From: Plumapathes pennacea
Lineage: Eukaryota; Cnidaria; Anthozoa; Antipatharia; Myriopathidae
DNA: 64,000 nt
Assembly: GCA_964036295.1 (NCBI GenBank)
Contig: OZ038462.1
Location: 11,642,440-11,706,439 of the forward strand
Direction: 5' to 3'
The translations under genes and the position numbers were made by a program. Positions 1 to 11,567 of the stretch are shown piece after piece (the first letter of the stretch is position 1; each line of letters opens with the position of its first letter). The notes beneath the pieces are model-generated. The model was not told the DNA's origin. It made no database searches and saw only the letters and a list, made by a program, of their open reading frames with translations.

Positions 1-26
1 ACGCAACATTCAATCGCAAGTTTTGA

Positions 27-1977
27 ATGGAAGAAATGGCGACGAGTGCGGAGGAAGGAGTCAAATCTGAGAAAATTCTTGCATTGAAGAGGTCCCGTTC
101 GGGAGTTGTTGGCAACCTGACTCGGACGCACAAAGATGCTGAGTCGCTGATGCTGAGCTACGAGAACAAGGACGCAGCAGTAAAGAAAAAAGAAGATCTT
201 GACGACAGATTTGAAAACTTTAAGCGCCTCAACGAAAATCTATTGGAATTGCTGGACGATCCAGAAGACCAAGAAGAAGCTCGCAACTATTTTGAGAATC
301 AGAACAAAGGAAAGAGCGAATTTAACGAACACTTTGAAGGATGGATTAAAGCCGCTGAAGGTATTCGCCAGAACCACAGCCGGGAATTCTTGAAGAAGAA
401 AACAGCGAAACTAAATCCAGAAGTTCCAGGGGCTCCAGGAGTTCCAGGAGTTCAAGTAGTTCCTACCAGAGGATGAAAGAAGCACAGGCTAAGCAGGCGG
501 TTGCAAAATTAAAGGCCATACACTCAAAGTGGCTCAGGAACTAGAGCGTGAAGAATTGGAATTGAAACAAAAGCACCATTCTATAGAATTGCAAAATGAA
601 CTGGAACAGGCAGCCTTGGAAGCCAGAATTTGGGAAGAAACCGATAAGCTAATTTCTGGCGCACACGACCATTCTCTGAGTCGCATTCAACTAAATCCAG
701 AAGCGCCTGCATGGCAGTCAGGAATTGCGAAACAAGAGAATAAAACGATCAGAGACCACGAACCAAATGAAAGAAACATTCTCGAAATGATTCTGCAGCA
801 ACAATATAACGAGAAGTTGGCCACCACCATCAAACAAGGGTTTGTTCTCCCGAAACCAGAGCTGACAGCCTTTAACAGCGATCCTCTTTATTATTGGAAC
901 TTTATCCAGCTGTTCGAGAATGCCATTGAAGCGAACGCCTCCAACGACTGTGAGAAGTTAACGTACCTGTTGCAGTACTGTATTGGCAAAGCCAAAGATG
1001 TTATTCAAAGCTGCGTCACTCTGGAACCATCAGAGGGATATCACGAGGCCAGGAAGATGTTAGCAGAACGATTTGGAGAACCGTATGTAATTGCGATGGC
1101 CCACGTAAGAAAGGTGACAGAAGGCCAGCCGCTAAAGTCGACAGAGAGAGGAACACTGTTAGATTTCTCAGATACTTTGAGGAGCTGCGAAAACACTTTG
1201 AAGGCAATTGGCTATCTGGATGAAATCAACAGCGCGGACAACTTGAGGAAGATTGCAGAAAGGCTCCCCTTTCACCTGAAAGGCAAATGGTTGACAAAAT
1301 CAAGAAAGATCCGCAAGGCCGGAAGTAAACCAAGGATAAATCACCTGTCGGAGTTCGTGAAAGAGAGTGCAGAAGAAGCCAACGATCCAGTTTTTGGTAG
1401 CATTATGGAGACTCACAAGGAGGGCCCGAAGAGAGACAGGGTAGCAGTTCAGAGGCCGAATCAAGGAATTGCCACACCCAAAGTCACCACACTTACGATG
1501 CACAGGGATTCAGATTCCAGAAACACTACGAGACCGATTACTTCGCACGCGAGGAAGAACGACTGTGGAGAAGCCTGCCCATCATGCAACGGAGCTCATA
1601 ATCTGCTAGAATGCAGAGACTTTAGCAACAAATCACATCATGAACGCATCGAAGTCCTCCGCAAGAACAGGATCTGCGACAACTGTTTCCTAAAAGGACA
1701 CTTCGCTGTTGGGTGCGCCGAAGGAGCTGCTTGCACAGTGGATGGTTGTAGAAGGAAGCACCAGACCATAATTCATGCCAGCTCCAATAATGCCGATGTC
1801 AGTGTAGAAAAGATAGATGTAAGCACCCAGTGTAACGTCATCGGGGCCGGAGGCACAAGTCGTGAAGTCACGGATGACGTCGCAGCTAGCGAGAAGAGAG
1901 TTCTCCTTAAGATCGTACCAGTCAAGATCAGAGGACAAGGACGGAACGAAGTAGTGGAAACCTTCACGCTTTACTAG
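27..1977 (+). pseudogene. BEL gag (coiled coil, DUF1759, zinc knuckles), frameshifted
   Basis: The ATG at 27 opens a highly charged, helix-rich N-terminal region (27-476). Two frame changes between about 470 and 530 lead into a second open segment, 529-1977. That segment has a Lys/Glu/Gln-rich coiled coil, then the DUF1759 signature (PKPELTAF followed by YYWNFIQLFENAI and RFGEPYVI), then a cysteine-rich region at 1575-1790 with CPSC, CRDF, CDNCFLKGH and CRRKH spacings typical of the BEL gag zinc knuckles. In the family this protein forms the particle and binds RNA. The frame breaks between the charged N-terminus and DUF1759 make this copy non-functional. Assignment to BEL gag is firm; the exact break points are approximate. 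Confidence 0.85.
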
Positions 1978-4113
1978 ACAGTGGCTCAGATGTTACTTTG
2001 TGCGATAAGAACTTGGTGGAGCAACTAGGGGTCAGCGGTATCGAGAGGAGCTTCCTTATGACTACTCAGGAGACGAAGAACAGTTCCAAGATAGGGGCTT
2101 TAAGTCGCGCTTACAGTCGAAGCAATGGATGGAGAAGGCAGACTCAGCATCCCCAGGGTATGGGCAATTGACACCTTCAACATTTCTGAATCCAGTATCT
2201 CACGAGTGGATGACGTCAACATGTGGGCTCACTTGCGAGACATAAAGCTACCAAAGGTGGACCAGCGGAGTGTAAGGTTACTGATAGGTTGCAACGTTCC
2301 AGATGCCTTTGTGATATCAGAGGAGAGGCGTGGCAACGAAGGGGAACCGTATGCCGCTAGGACCATGCTTGGGTGGACCATGTTAGGACCCACAGATAAG
2401 GTCAAAGACACTGCCGGGTTTCAAGTGAATTTCGTACGATTCAATAGTAAAGGAAACGCGGGAGAAGCGAACAAACTGCTCTGCAACCAGCTGGAGAAAT
2501 TCTGGAAAACAGACTTTGACGATTCCCTGTCCGACTCCAGGGTTACCATGTCAGTTGAAGATAAAAGAGCACTGGACCTGTTGGAGAGTTCCGCGAAGAA
2601 GGTCGATCAGCACTACCAGTTAGCATTACCATGGAAACAGCGTCCACCATACCTACCTAACAACCGCCATCTAGGCGATCGGAGAATGTGGCATCTAAAG
2701 AAAAGATTGCTGAACGACAATGGACTGTTCAGGAAATACAAGACGACAATCAACAACTACCTGAGCAAAGGCTATGCAAGGAAGATTCCAGAGGACGAAA
2801 TAGCAGCGAACGAGGGGTCAGTCTGGTATCTCCCCCACCACCCAGTTGTCCATATGCAAAAACCCGACAAAGTGCGTGTAGTATTCGATTGTGCGGCAAA
2901 GTACCGGGGAACATCTTTAAACGACAATTTGCTGCAAGGTCCTGATCTCACGAACAGCTTGATTGGCGTGCTCACCCGCTTCCGCCAGGAACCAGTCGCT
3001 GTAGTCGCAGATATTGAAGCAATGTTTCACCAAGTGCGAGTAGACCCAGCGGACTGCAACGCATTGCGATTCTTGTGGTGGCCAGACAATGATCTATTGA
3101 GAGAACCAATAGAACACCAGATGCTCGTTCATCTGTTTGGAGCTACTTCTTCTCCAACATGCTCCAACTTCGCCTTACGAAAGACAGCCACTGAGAACGA
3201 AGGAGACTTTGACGCAGAGATCATAAGGACAGTACAGAGAAACTTTTATGTGGACGACTGTCTGAAGTCAGAAAGAACAACAGATGAGGCAATCACGGTG
3301 GCAAAGAAAACCAATGAGCTATTGGCAAGAGGAGGGTTCAAGCTGATGAAGTGGATTAGCAATAAGAAGGAGGTCATTGAAGCCATACCTGAGAGTAACC
3401 GAGCCAAGTCTATCTTGGACCTGGGGTTAGACAGACTTCCCGTCGAAAGGACACTGGGTATCCAGTGGGATGTCGAGAATGATGCGTTTGGCTTCAAGGT
3501 TGCTCTGAAGGAGAAACCGAAGACTAGAAGAGGAATGCTGTCCGCGACAAGTTCTATCTATGACCCCCTCGGATTCATCGCCCCCATCATCTTGCCTGCT
3601 AAGAAGTTGCTACAAGACTCAACTCGACAGAAGTTCTGTTGGGATAGTCCCATTAGTGAAGACGAGCTATCCAGATGGGACAAGTGGACGTTTGACCTAC
3701 CGAAGCTGTCAGGGATTGCTGTGGACCGATGTCTTAAACCAGAAGGTTTTGGTGACATCAAGCTCACTCGACTCCATCACTTCGCGGACGCGTCCCAGGT
3801 CGCCTACAGTGCAGTATCGTACATCAGAATGGTGAACACAAGTGACAACGTCCATTGTGCATTCCTGATCAGCAAATCTCGCCTAGCTCCACTCAAGACT
3901 ATGACGATACCAAGATTGGAGTTATCCGCCGCAGTACTAGCAGTGAACATAAACAGATTGCTTCAGTCAGAGCTAGATGTCAACATTCATGAGTCGATCT
4001 TTTGGACAGACTCAATGACGGTGCTACAGTACATCGAGAATCAAAGGAGACGATTCCACACCTTCGTTGTGAATCGTCTAGCGATGATCCATGATGGATC
4101 AGACCCATCCTAG
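1962..4113 (+). pseudogene. BEL pol: aspartic protease, reverse transcriptase, RNase H
   Basis: Right after gag, in a shifted frame, LLDSGSDVTLC (about 1966-1998) is the catalytic DSG of the BEL-type A17 protease. Another frame change near 2110 enters a long open segment, 2125-4113. It contains RVVFDCAAKY, the RT palm motif VADIEAMFHQV, the catalytic FYVDDCL box (3244-3264), SIYDPLGFIAP, and an RNase H-like region with HHFADAS, IPRLELSAA and FWTDSMTVL. The reading frame ends at a TAG (4111-4113), but the same frame continues for another 300 codons, so the TAG is a nonsense mutation rather than the natural end. Catalytic residues of RT look intact. Confidence 0.88.
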
Positions 4114-5862
4114 TGGCAATACGTCAATTCAGATTTGAACCCAGCTGACGACGCAACAAGAGGTCTGGCTGTCGACCAGCTGCTGAACAATAATCGGTGG
4201 TTGAGGGGACCTGAATTCTTGTGGAAGGAAGAGAACGATTGGCCTGTAGGACCGAAGAACAGCCCGCTCGTCGATGACCCCGAAGTAAGACGCGAGGAGC
4301 AAGTCAACCTCGTCACAAGTCAACCTGACGACCTCGCTCCGAGTCTGATGATCAGGAGATATTCATCTTGGTATACACTGAAGAAAGCAGTCGCTTGGCT
4401 TGCAAGATTCAAGCAGTATGTCATGTGGAGCTGCAAAGAGCGCACAACAGGTGACGCAAACGTCCAAGTTCCAAAGGGTGATCTGACTCCCAAGGAAGTT
4501 GAAGCTGCCGGAAGAGACGTAGTCAAGTTTGTCCAAAGGCTTTCATTCCCAGAAGTGATTAAAGTACTGCAAACCATGAAATCCGACTATCCAAGAAAAT
4601 GGTCCCTGAAGAAATTTGGTTCCATCCACAAGCTCGTCCCTGTACTCGACCACAAGGGATTGCTCCGAATCAGCGGAAGACTCAAGAACGTGCCCATCAG
4701 CTATGAGGCGAGACACCCTCTAATTCTGCCCTGCAAGCATGAATTGTCTGACCTGGTCGTGATGCACTATCATCAAGCAATGGGCCACGCTGGTCAAGAA
4801 AACGTTCTCTCGAACGTGAGAGAAAGGTTTTGGATCGTGAAAGGCCGCTCAGCCGTGAGACGAGTTCTGAGAGGATGCTTCAGCTGCCGCAAGAGGAGAG
4901 CAATATGCGGGCAGCAAATCATGGCAGACTTGCCGAACAACCGTGTAACACCAGACAAACCACCGTTTACCAACATGGGGTTGACTTTTTTGGTCCGCTT
5001 TTCATGCGACATGGACGCGGCCAAACTAAGCGATACGGATGTCTGTTCACTTGCCTGACAATCAGAGCTGTGCACATCAAGATCACTCATTCTCTGGAGA
5101 CTGATTCGTTTGTCAACGCACTTTGGAGGTTCATTTGTCATCGTGGATGTCCAGATGTTATTCGCAGCGACAATGGCACAAATTTCGTTGGTGTTGAGAG
5201 AGAACTTCGAGAAGCCATTGAGGGATGGAATCAACACAAGATAAGCGACTTCTTGTGTCAGAAGGGAATCACTTGGGTATTCAACCCTCCATCAGCATCT
5301 CATATGGGTGGTGTATGGGAGCGCCAGATACGATCAGTACGGAAGATCCTGAAGGGCATCGTAGAGGAGCAGTTGGTCTCAGACGAAATGTTGCTGACGC
5401 TGATAGCTCAAGTTGAAGCAATCATCAACGGACGACCACTCACTTCGATTAGCAACGATCCAACGGACGTCGAATGCCTGACTCCCAACCACCTACTACT
5501 CTTGAGGTCAAACCAGTGCATGCCGCCTGGAGTGTTTGACAAGCAAGAGCTGTACAGTATTCGGCGCTGGAGACAAGTCCAATATTTGTCAAATCTGTTT
5601 TGGAGATGGTCCAAGGAGTATCTACCTACCCTGCAGAAAAGGCACAAATGGACCGATCCGCAACCAAACTTCGCAGCTGTAGACCTGGTGCTAGTTGTGG
5701 ACGAGACTTCCTCGGGGCCAATGGCCACTTGCACGAGTCACCAAAGTCCATGCTGACAAGAAAGGCTACGTGAGGTGTGCCAAAGTGCAGACGAAATCGA
5801 CGCTGTTGACAAGACCGATAACCAAGCTGTGCTTCTTGGAAGGAAATGATCACAAGTGACTA
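4114..5862 (+). pseudogene. BEL pol: integrase and DUF5641 tail
   Basis: Downstream of the TAG the frame continues (LNPADDATRG) through a zinc-binding module with GHAGQENVL and CFSCRKRR to about 4930. It then shifts to the frame used by 4950-5756. The integrase core shows [16 protein letters not shown] and [13 protein letters not shown], giving the D, D and E catalytic positions. After it comes [21 protein letters not shown], the hallmark of the DUF5641 domain at the end of BEL polyproteins. A last frameshift near 5715 moves the C-terminus into another frame ending near 5860. The integrase would insert the cDNA; here the frameshifts inactivate it. Confidence 0.85.
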
Positions 5863-5971
5863 TGTGCGAGTCGACTTAAGCAGACAAAGGGGCCGCCTAT
5901 TAGTGACTGATTTAATTAAAATAAGATTAGGATGAACTTCATCTTGTTGGATGCAGTCCATGGGGCCGGAA

Positions 5972-6402
5972 TGTTACGGCTAATCCAGGAATTCAAGCGT
6001 CGCGCCAAGTCTTTTTGTTAATTAGTCGTTTTGTTTCGCTCTTTTGTTTTCAACTTTTGGTATGCAAATGCGAAAGTAAATATTGTACTGCAAGCATATT
6101 TTCTTTCACTTTTCACTGGAGCTCAACGCGAGTAAGTACACTTCGTTTTTCCTTTTCCTGCTTTTTTGCGCAATCGTAACTGTATTATTTGCTGTTCTAG
6201 TTGAATCGTGTCACGTATATCTTCGCAATGCCATTAAAGTGAAAAGTCTGGAACAATCCCTGATAAAAAGTATACCCCCCACTCCTTCACTCTCTTGGAA
6301 GGTAATTTACTTGAATCTAATAGCAATTTAATTTTTTTAATTGAATGCAATTCCAATTGAAAAATACAACTGTTTATTCTGAACTCTGCTGTTCAATACA
6401 GC
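5972..6402 (+). repeat. BEL 3' LTR (right border uncertain)
   Basis: TGTTACGGC at 5972 follows a G-rich stretch (CATGGGGCCGGAA), as expected for a BEL polypurine tract and LTR start. About 400 bp of T-rich DNA follows with no further element coding. The end is placed near ACA at about 6402 by eye only, because the partner LTR lies outside the window. A small open frame inside it (6083-6331) has no recognisable features and I do not treat it as a gene. Confidence 0.55.
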
Positions 6403-6484
6403 ACAGCAAGTGATAACACATTGCAACAAATATTAGATGCACTTAATGGCCACGCCAGCACTTCACTTCTCCTTGAGGATTACT

Positions 6485-7720
6485 AGTTACTTAATAAATT
6501 TTACATTTTATTTATGACATCTCACCCATTTTTAAATTATAATAATGTATAGTTTGTTTAAAGTAAAAACATGTAGCATATAAGACTAAGGAGCACACGC
6601 GAACAGACGCAGACCAAGCAACTTTTTCAAGATTCCACCTTCAATGTTAATTCTTAGCATGAACTGCATATGGTACAGTTGCTTATAAATGGTAATCCAT
6701 CAAAGCATCAAGTAAACACTTTTTCAGAGAACTTGTTCACTGCTATCACCAAACGCTGACTGTAAATCATGCAAAATATGAGCTGCTGAAATAGACCAAC
6801 ACTAGACTCTAACTTAATTGCTCCCACCTATCACCAAGTGCTAGCTGTACCAGTAATAAATACGAATCATTGAAAAACGAAAGTGCAAACAATGCTGAAA
6901 CAATAGTAAAAGTCAATTTGGCACATAAACTAGATGAAGGTTGTAGCACGGACTCACACTTCCAACAATGCAAGTCGTCCAAGAAAAATTTCCAAACCCA
7001 ACCTTGCCAGCAGCTTTTATTTTGCCCTCAACTTCCCACCTTTATATGCTAAGAACGTGTTTAGACAACCAAAATACCTGATTTTCTATTTTTCTATTTA
7101 TTATTGAATAGTTTCAACTAATAAAACTCATTACAAAAAAACTTTTACAGGATATTAATAACTTATAACCCTTTTTAAAATTATATTGTATACTTTAACT
7201 TGTCAACGTGTAACTTTTGCTGTTACTTTTTTATTCCTTTAATTATTATTACTATTTTCTACTAATAAAACTAATTACTTAATAAATATTACGTTTTATT
7301 TATAACGTCTGACCCATTTTCAAATTATTAAATTGTTAATTTCTATCTGACCCATTTTTAAATTATTATATTCTATACTTTGTTTAACTTATCAACATGT
7401 AACTGTTAACATTTGACCCATTTTTAAATTATTCTATTCTATACTTTCTTTAACTTATCAACACGTAACTGTTGCCTTTACTTTTTTATTTTTTGAAATA
7501 TCATTATTATTTTCTACTAATATAGCTAATTACTTAATAAATTTTACATTTTATTTATAACAGCTCACTCATTTTTAAATTATTATAATGTATACTTTGT
7601 TTAAAGTAAAAACATGTAGCATGTAAGACTAATGAGAGTACACGCAAACAGACATAGACCAAGCAACTTTTTTGAAGAATCCACCTTCAATGTTAATTCT
7701 TAGCATGGACATGTTTGATG
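6485..7720. repeat. AT-rich dispersed repeat, two copies about 1.04 kb apart
   Basis: A block of about 190 bp starting with ACTTAATAAATTTTACAT at 6485 (ending near CTTAGCATGAACTGC) recurs almost unchanged at 7525-7715. Both copies include the string CATGTAGCAT and the run CCACCTTCAATGTTAATTC. Between them the motif TGACCCATTTTTAAATTA occurs several times. I see no coding potential, and short open frames here look accidental. The arrangement suggests a dispersed non-autonomous element that has duplicated locally. Confidence 0.6.
6960..7490. repeat. Dispersed repeat, copy A (partner at 9995-10330)
   Basis: The segment beginning ATGCAAGTCGTCCAAG at about 6967 matches 9998-10330, with shared runs such as CCAGCAGCTTTTATTTTGCC, CCACCTTTATAT and CAAAATACCTGATTTTC. 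The 3' part of both copies contains the TGACCCATTTTTAAATTA and CACGTAACTGTTGCC motifs. This is a moderately diverged interspersed repeat of unknown class with no reading frame. Confidence 0.6.
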
Positions 7721-7799
7721 GATACCTCTACGGGATTGCAAATATCTCTCTCACCACTAATTATTTAGTCCCAACGAAACTTTCTGTGATGATCGATGA

Positions 7800-8000
7800 T
7801 AATCGAATCCATCAAACATTTGTCCATCACCACATCCATGCATGTTCCACAGAGCCAAACGGTGTTGAGTTTGTATGGCACACAGATAACTTTATACACA
7901 AGCATTACTGTACAATTCGATCGACTACATCTCAAATTATTCGCAAAGTCACCCACGTCATCACATATGTGACCCCTCATGCAAAAACGTACACTAACGC
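7800..8000. repeat. Dispersed repeat related to the hAT-internal unit at 29600-29830
   Basis: The stretch with CATCAAACATTTGT, TTCCACAGAGCCAAAC, GGTGTTGAGTTTG and AGTCACCCACGTCATC is related to 29100-29130 and 29600-29830 inside the hAT element. The order is the same, with about 70-80 percent identity by eye over short runs. It is non-coding and of unknown class, possibly a short element also carried by the hAT. Confidence 0.45.
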
Positions 8001-8081
8001 TTTTCAACAGTTAACGCTTTTCCGTTAGTACCCGTTTAATGGAATACAGGGTCGTTAAACGGTTTGAGAAAGCGTTAATTA

Positions 8082-8270
8082 ATATTATTAGTAGTGGTAA
8101 TCATTGGTGTGCGAGTTAAATTAACGATTAATAGTGTGAGTAATGTTTGAAAATTCTAACAAAATAACATGAGTCCGCAGGACGAGTGTTATTTGTGGAA
8201 TTTTCAAACATTACGAGCACTATTAATCGTTAATTGAATGAGCACACCAATGATTACTAGTTAATAATAT
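8082..8270. repeat. Long near-perfect palindrome (foldback 1)
   Basis: The left arm runs from AATATTATTAG (8081) through GTAATCATTGGTGTG, TTAACGATTAATAGTG and AATGTTTGAAAATTC. The right arm from 8180 is its reverse complement with few mismatches. The symmetry centre lies at GTCC-GCA-GGAC (about 8173-8183). Total length is about 190 bp with arms of about 90 bp. A transcript or single strand would form one long hairpin. It directly abuts the inverted-repeat element that starts at 8262. Confidence 0.85.
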
Positions 8271-9227
8271 AGATGCAAAAATAAACAAGGTGAAGGAAGC
8301 CATTCCAAAGCAAAACCAACAGTCAATCAATGTCAAACGCGCCACTTCTTATTGGACACTGAAAATTCACGCTGTGAACCAGGATCACTGTCTTGAATAG
8401 CCTTGAATGAAAGACTGAGTTTACCCTGAGCTTTGCTATGGAACTCGTTATGGATGAAAGTCACCGAACAACAGAACCGCTGAAACGGCATAACTGGCTG
8501 CCGACATTCTCCGAAAGAAAGAGAAACCTGAGTTTACGGCAAGTCTATACAGTTATATTTACTTGGCGAAGATTAAGAAACCGTTGAAGCTGCTGTTCAG
8601 TGAAAAAATTGCTATCGTATCGTGAAGGCTTCAAGCTTCAATCATAAAGTTCTGCAAAAAAGCCGATCGACACACTCGCGAACATTGAGCAGCTAAACTT
8701 ACACAAACAAGCTTTTCAGCAGAAGAAACTGGATCGAAACTAGATAAATCAATTTACAAAGTTTACTGATCATGACCTGTCAATGATCTCTGAAGTTTCA
8801 GACTATTCCCACTGCGGATGGCTTGGTACTTTGCTGATCTCGGAACATAACTTGACTTCGGGCTCGTAGATTTCCACTTTCATTTGAAGATAATTCTACC
8901 AGCTCCTCCCCGAATTTCTTACAGGCATTTTTATCCATGTTTTAGAGTCGATTTCGTGCATTTGAATTTCCCAGTTTAAACTTCTATGGCTGCTTTGTTT
9001 ATGTTTTGGGAATCTCTCGCTCTTGGCCACCATTTTTTCTCGAAAGTTGAGCTCGCGTGATTGTCATGGCAACAAAGTGTGCAAAATCAATTAATCTGTG
9101 CAATTAACTCTGATTAACTACTTTTGCACATCTGATTAACCTTTTTTGCACACTTGCACACTAATTTAGATATAACAGCCCTGTTCTGAGCCAATCAGAA
9201 TCGAGTATTTTTGCATCTATATTATTA
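8262..9227. mobile_element. Non-autonomous element with 22-bp perfect terminal inverted repeats
   Basis: TAATAATATAGATGCAAAAA and two further bases at 8262-8283 are exactly repeated in inverted orientation at 9206-9227. The 966-bp interior has no long open frame on either strand. On the minus strand there is only a short decayed coding-like stretch near 8930. This fits a non-autonomous DNA transposon. I cannot assign a superfamily, because the flanks do not show an unambiguous target duplication and the left end is fused to the palindrome. Confidence 0.6.
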
Positions 9228-9997
9228 TCCATTTAACGGTCTTGCAAAAGCGTTAACATCCAAGACACAAACCGTTAAACGATTTCACAGATCATTAAGG
9301 CCGTTTGACCGGGCCGTTTAATAACTCTGGCAAAGCATTAGTCTGGCGAGTTGAACCGTTTATTGAACGCTATCCCATTTGTCGGATTTCACGTCGGTTC
9401 ATGCATGTGTTATCCTTTAAAACGACAATGTTTTTGCCAAAGTCGATGTTTATACAGTAGCATTCCCGGAGCTTGCATTGTGCATTTGTCTTGGAATGTT
9501 TACAGTTTTCATTCCCTAATATCACCACAATCCGTCGGATTTCACACCAGCCGTTTGTGTCATTCTTCACTGAACAATCACAGTGTAGACTTGTTGATGT
9601 TTTTGCCGAGTAGAATTTCATGCACCATTGTTTACACAGTTGCAATTGCCATGTATTCTTTCGAGGGGTTCAATGAGAAATTTAGTCAATAATAACTCAG
9701 CATCGAGTGCAATACCTTAGCAGTCAGGAATTTACCGAAAGAACCGGGCTGTACACCAACTCAACTCTTGCTTTTATCGCTAGCCTTTTATTACTACAGT
9801 ATCATACAACAATTAAATGGAGCGATCTGCATTGCTGTGATTCCTGGAATCGAAAAACTTGAAAGAGCGGCACTTGGCATTAATCAAAGGAAACTGGGTG
9901 AACAGGAGGGCTATAGTGAAGCAAATTAAAAGGCATTAGACAAGGAAGGCAATTCGAATTTGGCTTGAGCATTCAGTTCACATGTCATAGAATCGAT
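9228..9997. other. No gene seen; short internal repeats
   Basis: This stretch contains AACGGT and AAAGCGTTAA motifs that also occur at 8050-8080, and two copies of GTCGGATTTCAC (9373 and 9535). I see no protein similarity in the small open frames of either strand and no RNA gene. Confidence 0.4.
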
Positions 9998-10330
9998 GCA
10001 AGTCATCCAAGAAAATTTGTCAAACCCAAGCTTGCCAGCAGCTTTTATTTTGCCCTCGACATGCCACCTTTATATACTAAAAACATATTTAAACCACCAA
10101 AATACCTGATTTTCTATTTTTCTAACTTTTGTTGAATATTTTCTACTAATAAAACTCGTTACAAAATAAATTTTAGACACATTTATAACCTCTGACCCAT
10201 TTTTAAATTATTATATTGTATACTTTGTTTAACTTATCAACACGTAACTGTTGCCTTTACCTTTTTATTCTTTAAATATCATTATTACTCATTATCATTC
10301 ATTCATATCATTCATATATCATTATTTTCT
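9998..10330. repeat. Dispersed repeat, copy B (partner at 6960-7490)
   Basis: It shares CCAGCAGCTTTTATTTTGCC, CCACCTTTATAT, CAAAATACCTGATTTTC and CACGTAACTGTTGCC with copy A in the same order. It ends in an imperfect ATCATT-rich microsatellite (about 10285-10325). It is non-coding. Confidence 0.55.
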
Positions 10331-10339
10331 ACTAGCAAT

Positions 10340-10590
10340 TTTACTTGGGCCAATCACATAGAATACATTTCATCTAAGATAAACAAGAACCTTGGTCTCT
10401 TACGCAGAATTAAGCATCTGTTGCCACACCAGGCTGGATTGCTTTTTTATAACAGTTTAATTTTACCTATCTTTGATTATGCTGATTTAGTCTGGGGGAA
10501 CAAGAACAATGCCGTTTTGATGGGTACTGCAGAATAAGGCTGCAAAGATAATTTTAGATAAACCTTTGTACTCCTCGGCAACCGATGTAA
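10340..10590 (+). pseudogene. Non-LTR retrotransposon RT C-terminal scrap
   Basis: In one frame the sequence reads FTWANHIEYISSKI, LGLLRRIKHLLP, ILPIFDYADLVWG, then after a frameshift near 10530 LQNKAAKIILDKP. This is the region after the RT catalytic core of CR1/L2-like LINEs (thumb region, where DYADLVWG and QNKAAKII are recurrent motifs). The catalytic domain, endonuclease and 3' end are absent, so it is only a remnant. Confidence 0.75.
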
Positions 10591-10642
10591 GGCATTAGAG
10601 GGTATGCCGGGTCACCAAGGAGGAAAACTGGTTACTGGGTCT

Positions 10643-11250
10643 TCATTCTTTAAGTGCAGTGTTCAAGCTAGAGCTTGCAAAAACTCTAGCATCACAAACA
10701 CTGCCTGGCCACTTCACAACCACATCAATAAAACAATACTTGTAATCGCAGGCAGCTTGCACGTTGAGAGAATATCTAAATTTTCTGTTGACATGACTTG
10801 AATTAATGTTTGACTGCTTTATATCAATGTGTGTGCCATCTACTGCTCCCAAATATTGAGGAAAACCATGTGTTCGGTAGAAGTTCTTTACCATGTCTTG
10901 TACATCTGCTTCACTTGACGGTAGTTTTATATATTTGTTACCAAGATGAAGGGCTATAGCCTTACAGACTTTACGCACAATCCTTGAGACTGTTGATCTT
11001 GAAAGTCCAAATGCATTGGCAGTTTTACAAAGACGACCTTCGTCACTGACATAATATAGCGTGCACGCTACCTGTTTCACCACAACAACTAATGACCTCA
11101 TAACAGTAGGCGTCCCACTTGTGTATGGCCGTAATTGTTCTGCCAAGTTATAAAGACACTTTAGACATCCTAAAGGTTTCTTTCCACTCTACTTCGACGG
11201 CTATACCAGCCTGTATATTGTCCCACCAGACACTCGTTCTGCCAGGTCGT
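10643..11250 (-). pseudogene. HARBI1-like (PIF/Harbinger) transposase fragment
   Basis: On the minus strand an open segment of 167 codons (11146 to 10643) contains a helix-turn-helix-like stretch ([20 protein letters not shown]). It then has [12 protein letters not shown], holding the first catalytic Asp of the DDE_4 nuclease, and [11 protein letters not shown], holding the second. The third acidic residue and the C-terminus are missing below 10640, and the N-terminal side is cut at about 11253 where the Gypsy-1 LTR begins. This is the family of Harbinger transposases and the host protein HARBI1. The truncation at both ends argues for a transposon remnant rather than the host gene. Confidence 0.82.
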
Positions 11251-11253
11251 ACC

Positions 11254-11543
11254 TGAAAGGACTACCCACTGACCAACAGTCAGCCCCGAACCACCGCTGA
11301 CCAACAGTCAGCTCCGAACTACCGCTGACCAAAGTTAGGAAGCGGTCGGCCATTTTGTTGTTCTCCACGAGCGAACTCACATGCACATCAGCGCGTCCCC
11401 GTGATTGCGCTTTATCGGTTATTGTAAGTCAGTGACTTTTGATATATTGATTTCCTGTTATGTTGTTACTTAGCTCGGCATTCAAATTGTATTGTAGGAC
11501 TTATCATCGTCGTCATTAAATTTAAAATCACGATCAAGGAGTT
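11254..11543 (+). repeat. Gypsy-1 5' LTR
   Basis: It begins TGAAAGGACTACCC and includes two copies of GCTGACCAACAGTCAG, GAAGCGGTCGGCCATTTTG and AATCACGATCAAGGAGTT at its end. It matches 16336-16625 over its whole length with equal size. Confidence 0.88.
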
Positions 11544-11567
11544 TCTTCATGATAAGTCAATAACAAC

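Larger units (their letters stand above)
1..6402 (+). mobile_element. BEL/Pao LTR retrotransposon, decayed, 5' LTR outside window
   Basis: The order gag (DUF1759 and zinc knuckles), aspartic protease, reverse transcriptase, RNase H, zinc-binding integrase and a DUF5641-type tail is that of BEL/Pao elements. All coding is on the plus strand but broken by at least five frameshifts and one in-frame TAG, so this copy is dead. The window opens inside the leader just before gag, so the 5' LTR and primer-binding site are not visible. A 3' LTR beginning TGTTACGGC follows a purine-rich stretch near 5960. Without the 5' LTR, neither LTR divergence nor a target duplication can be measured, and the right border (about 6400) is uncertain. 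Confidence 0.88.

Noticed and set aside
8165..8190. Hammerhead-ribozyme-like sequence at the centre of foldback 1 (ATGAGTCCGCAGGACGA)
   Set aside because: It resembles the stem II region of hammerheads, but the essential CUGANGA box is incomplete (ACATGA) and GAAA is GAGT, and the flanks simply pair with each other. I treat it as a hairpin tip, not a ribozyme.
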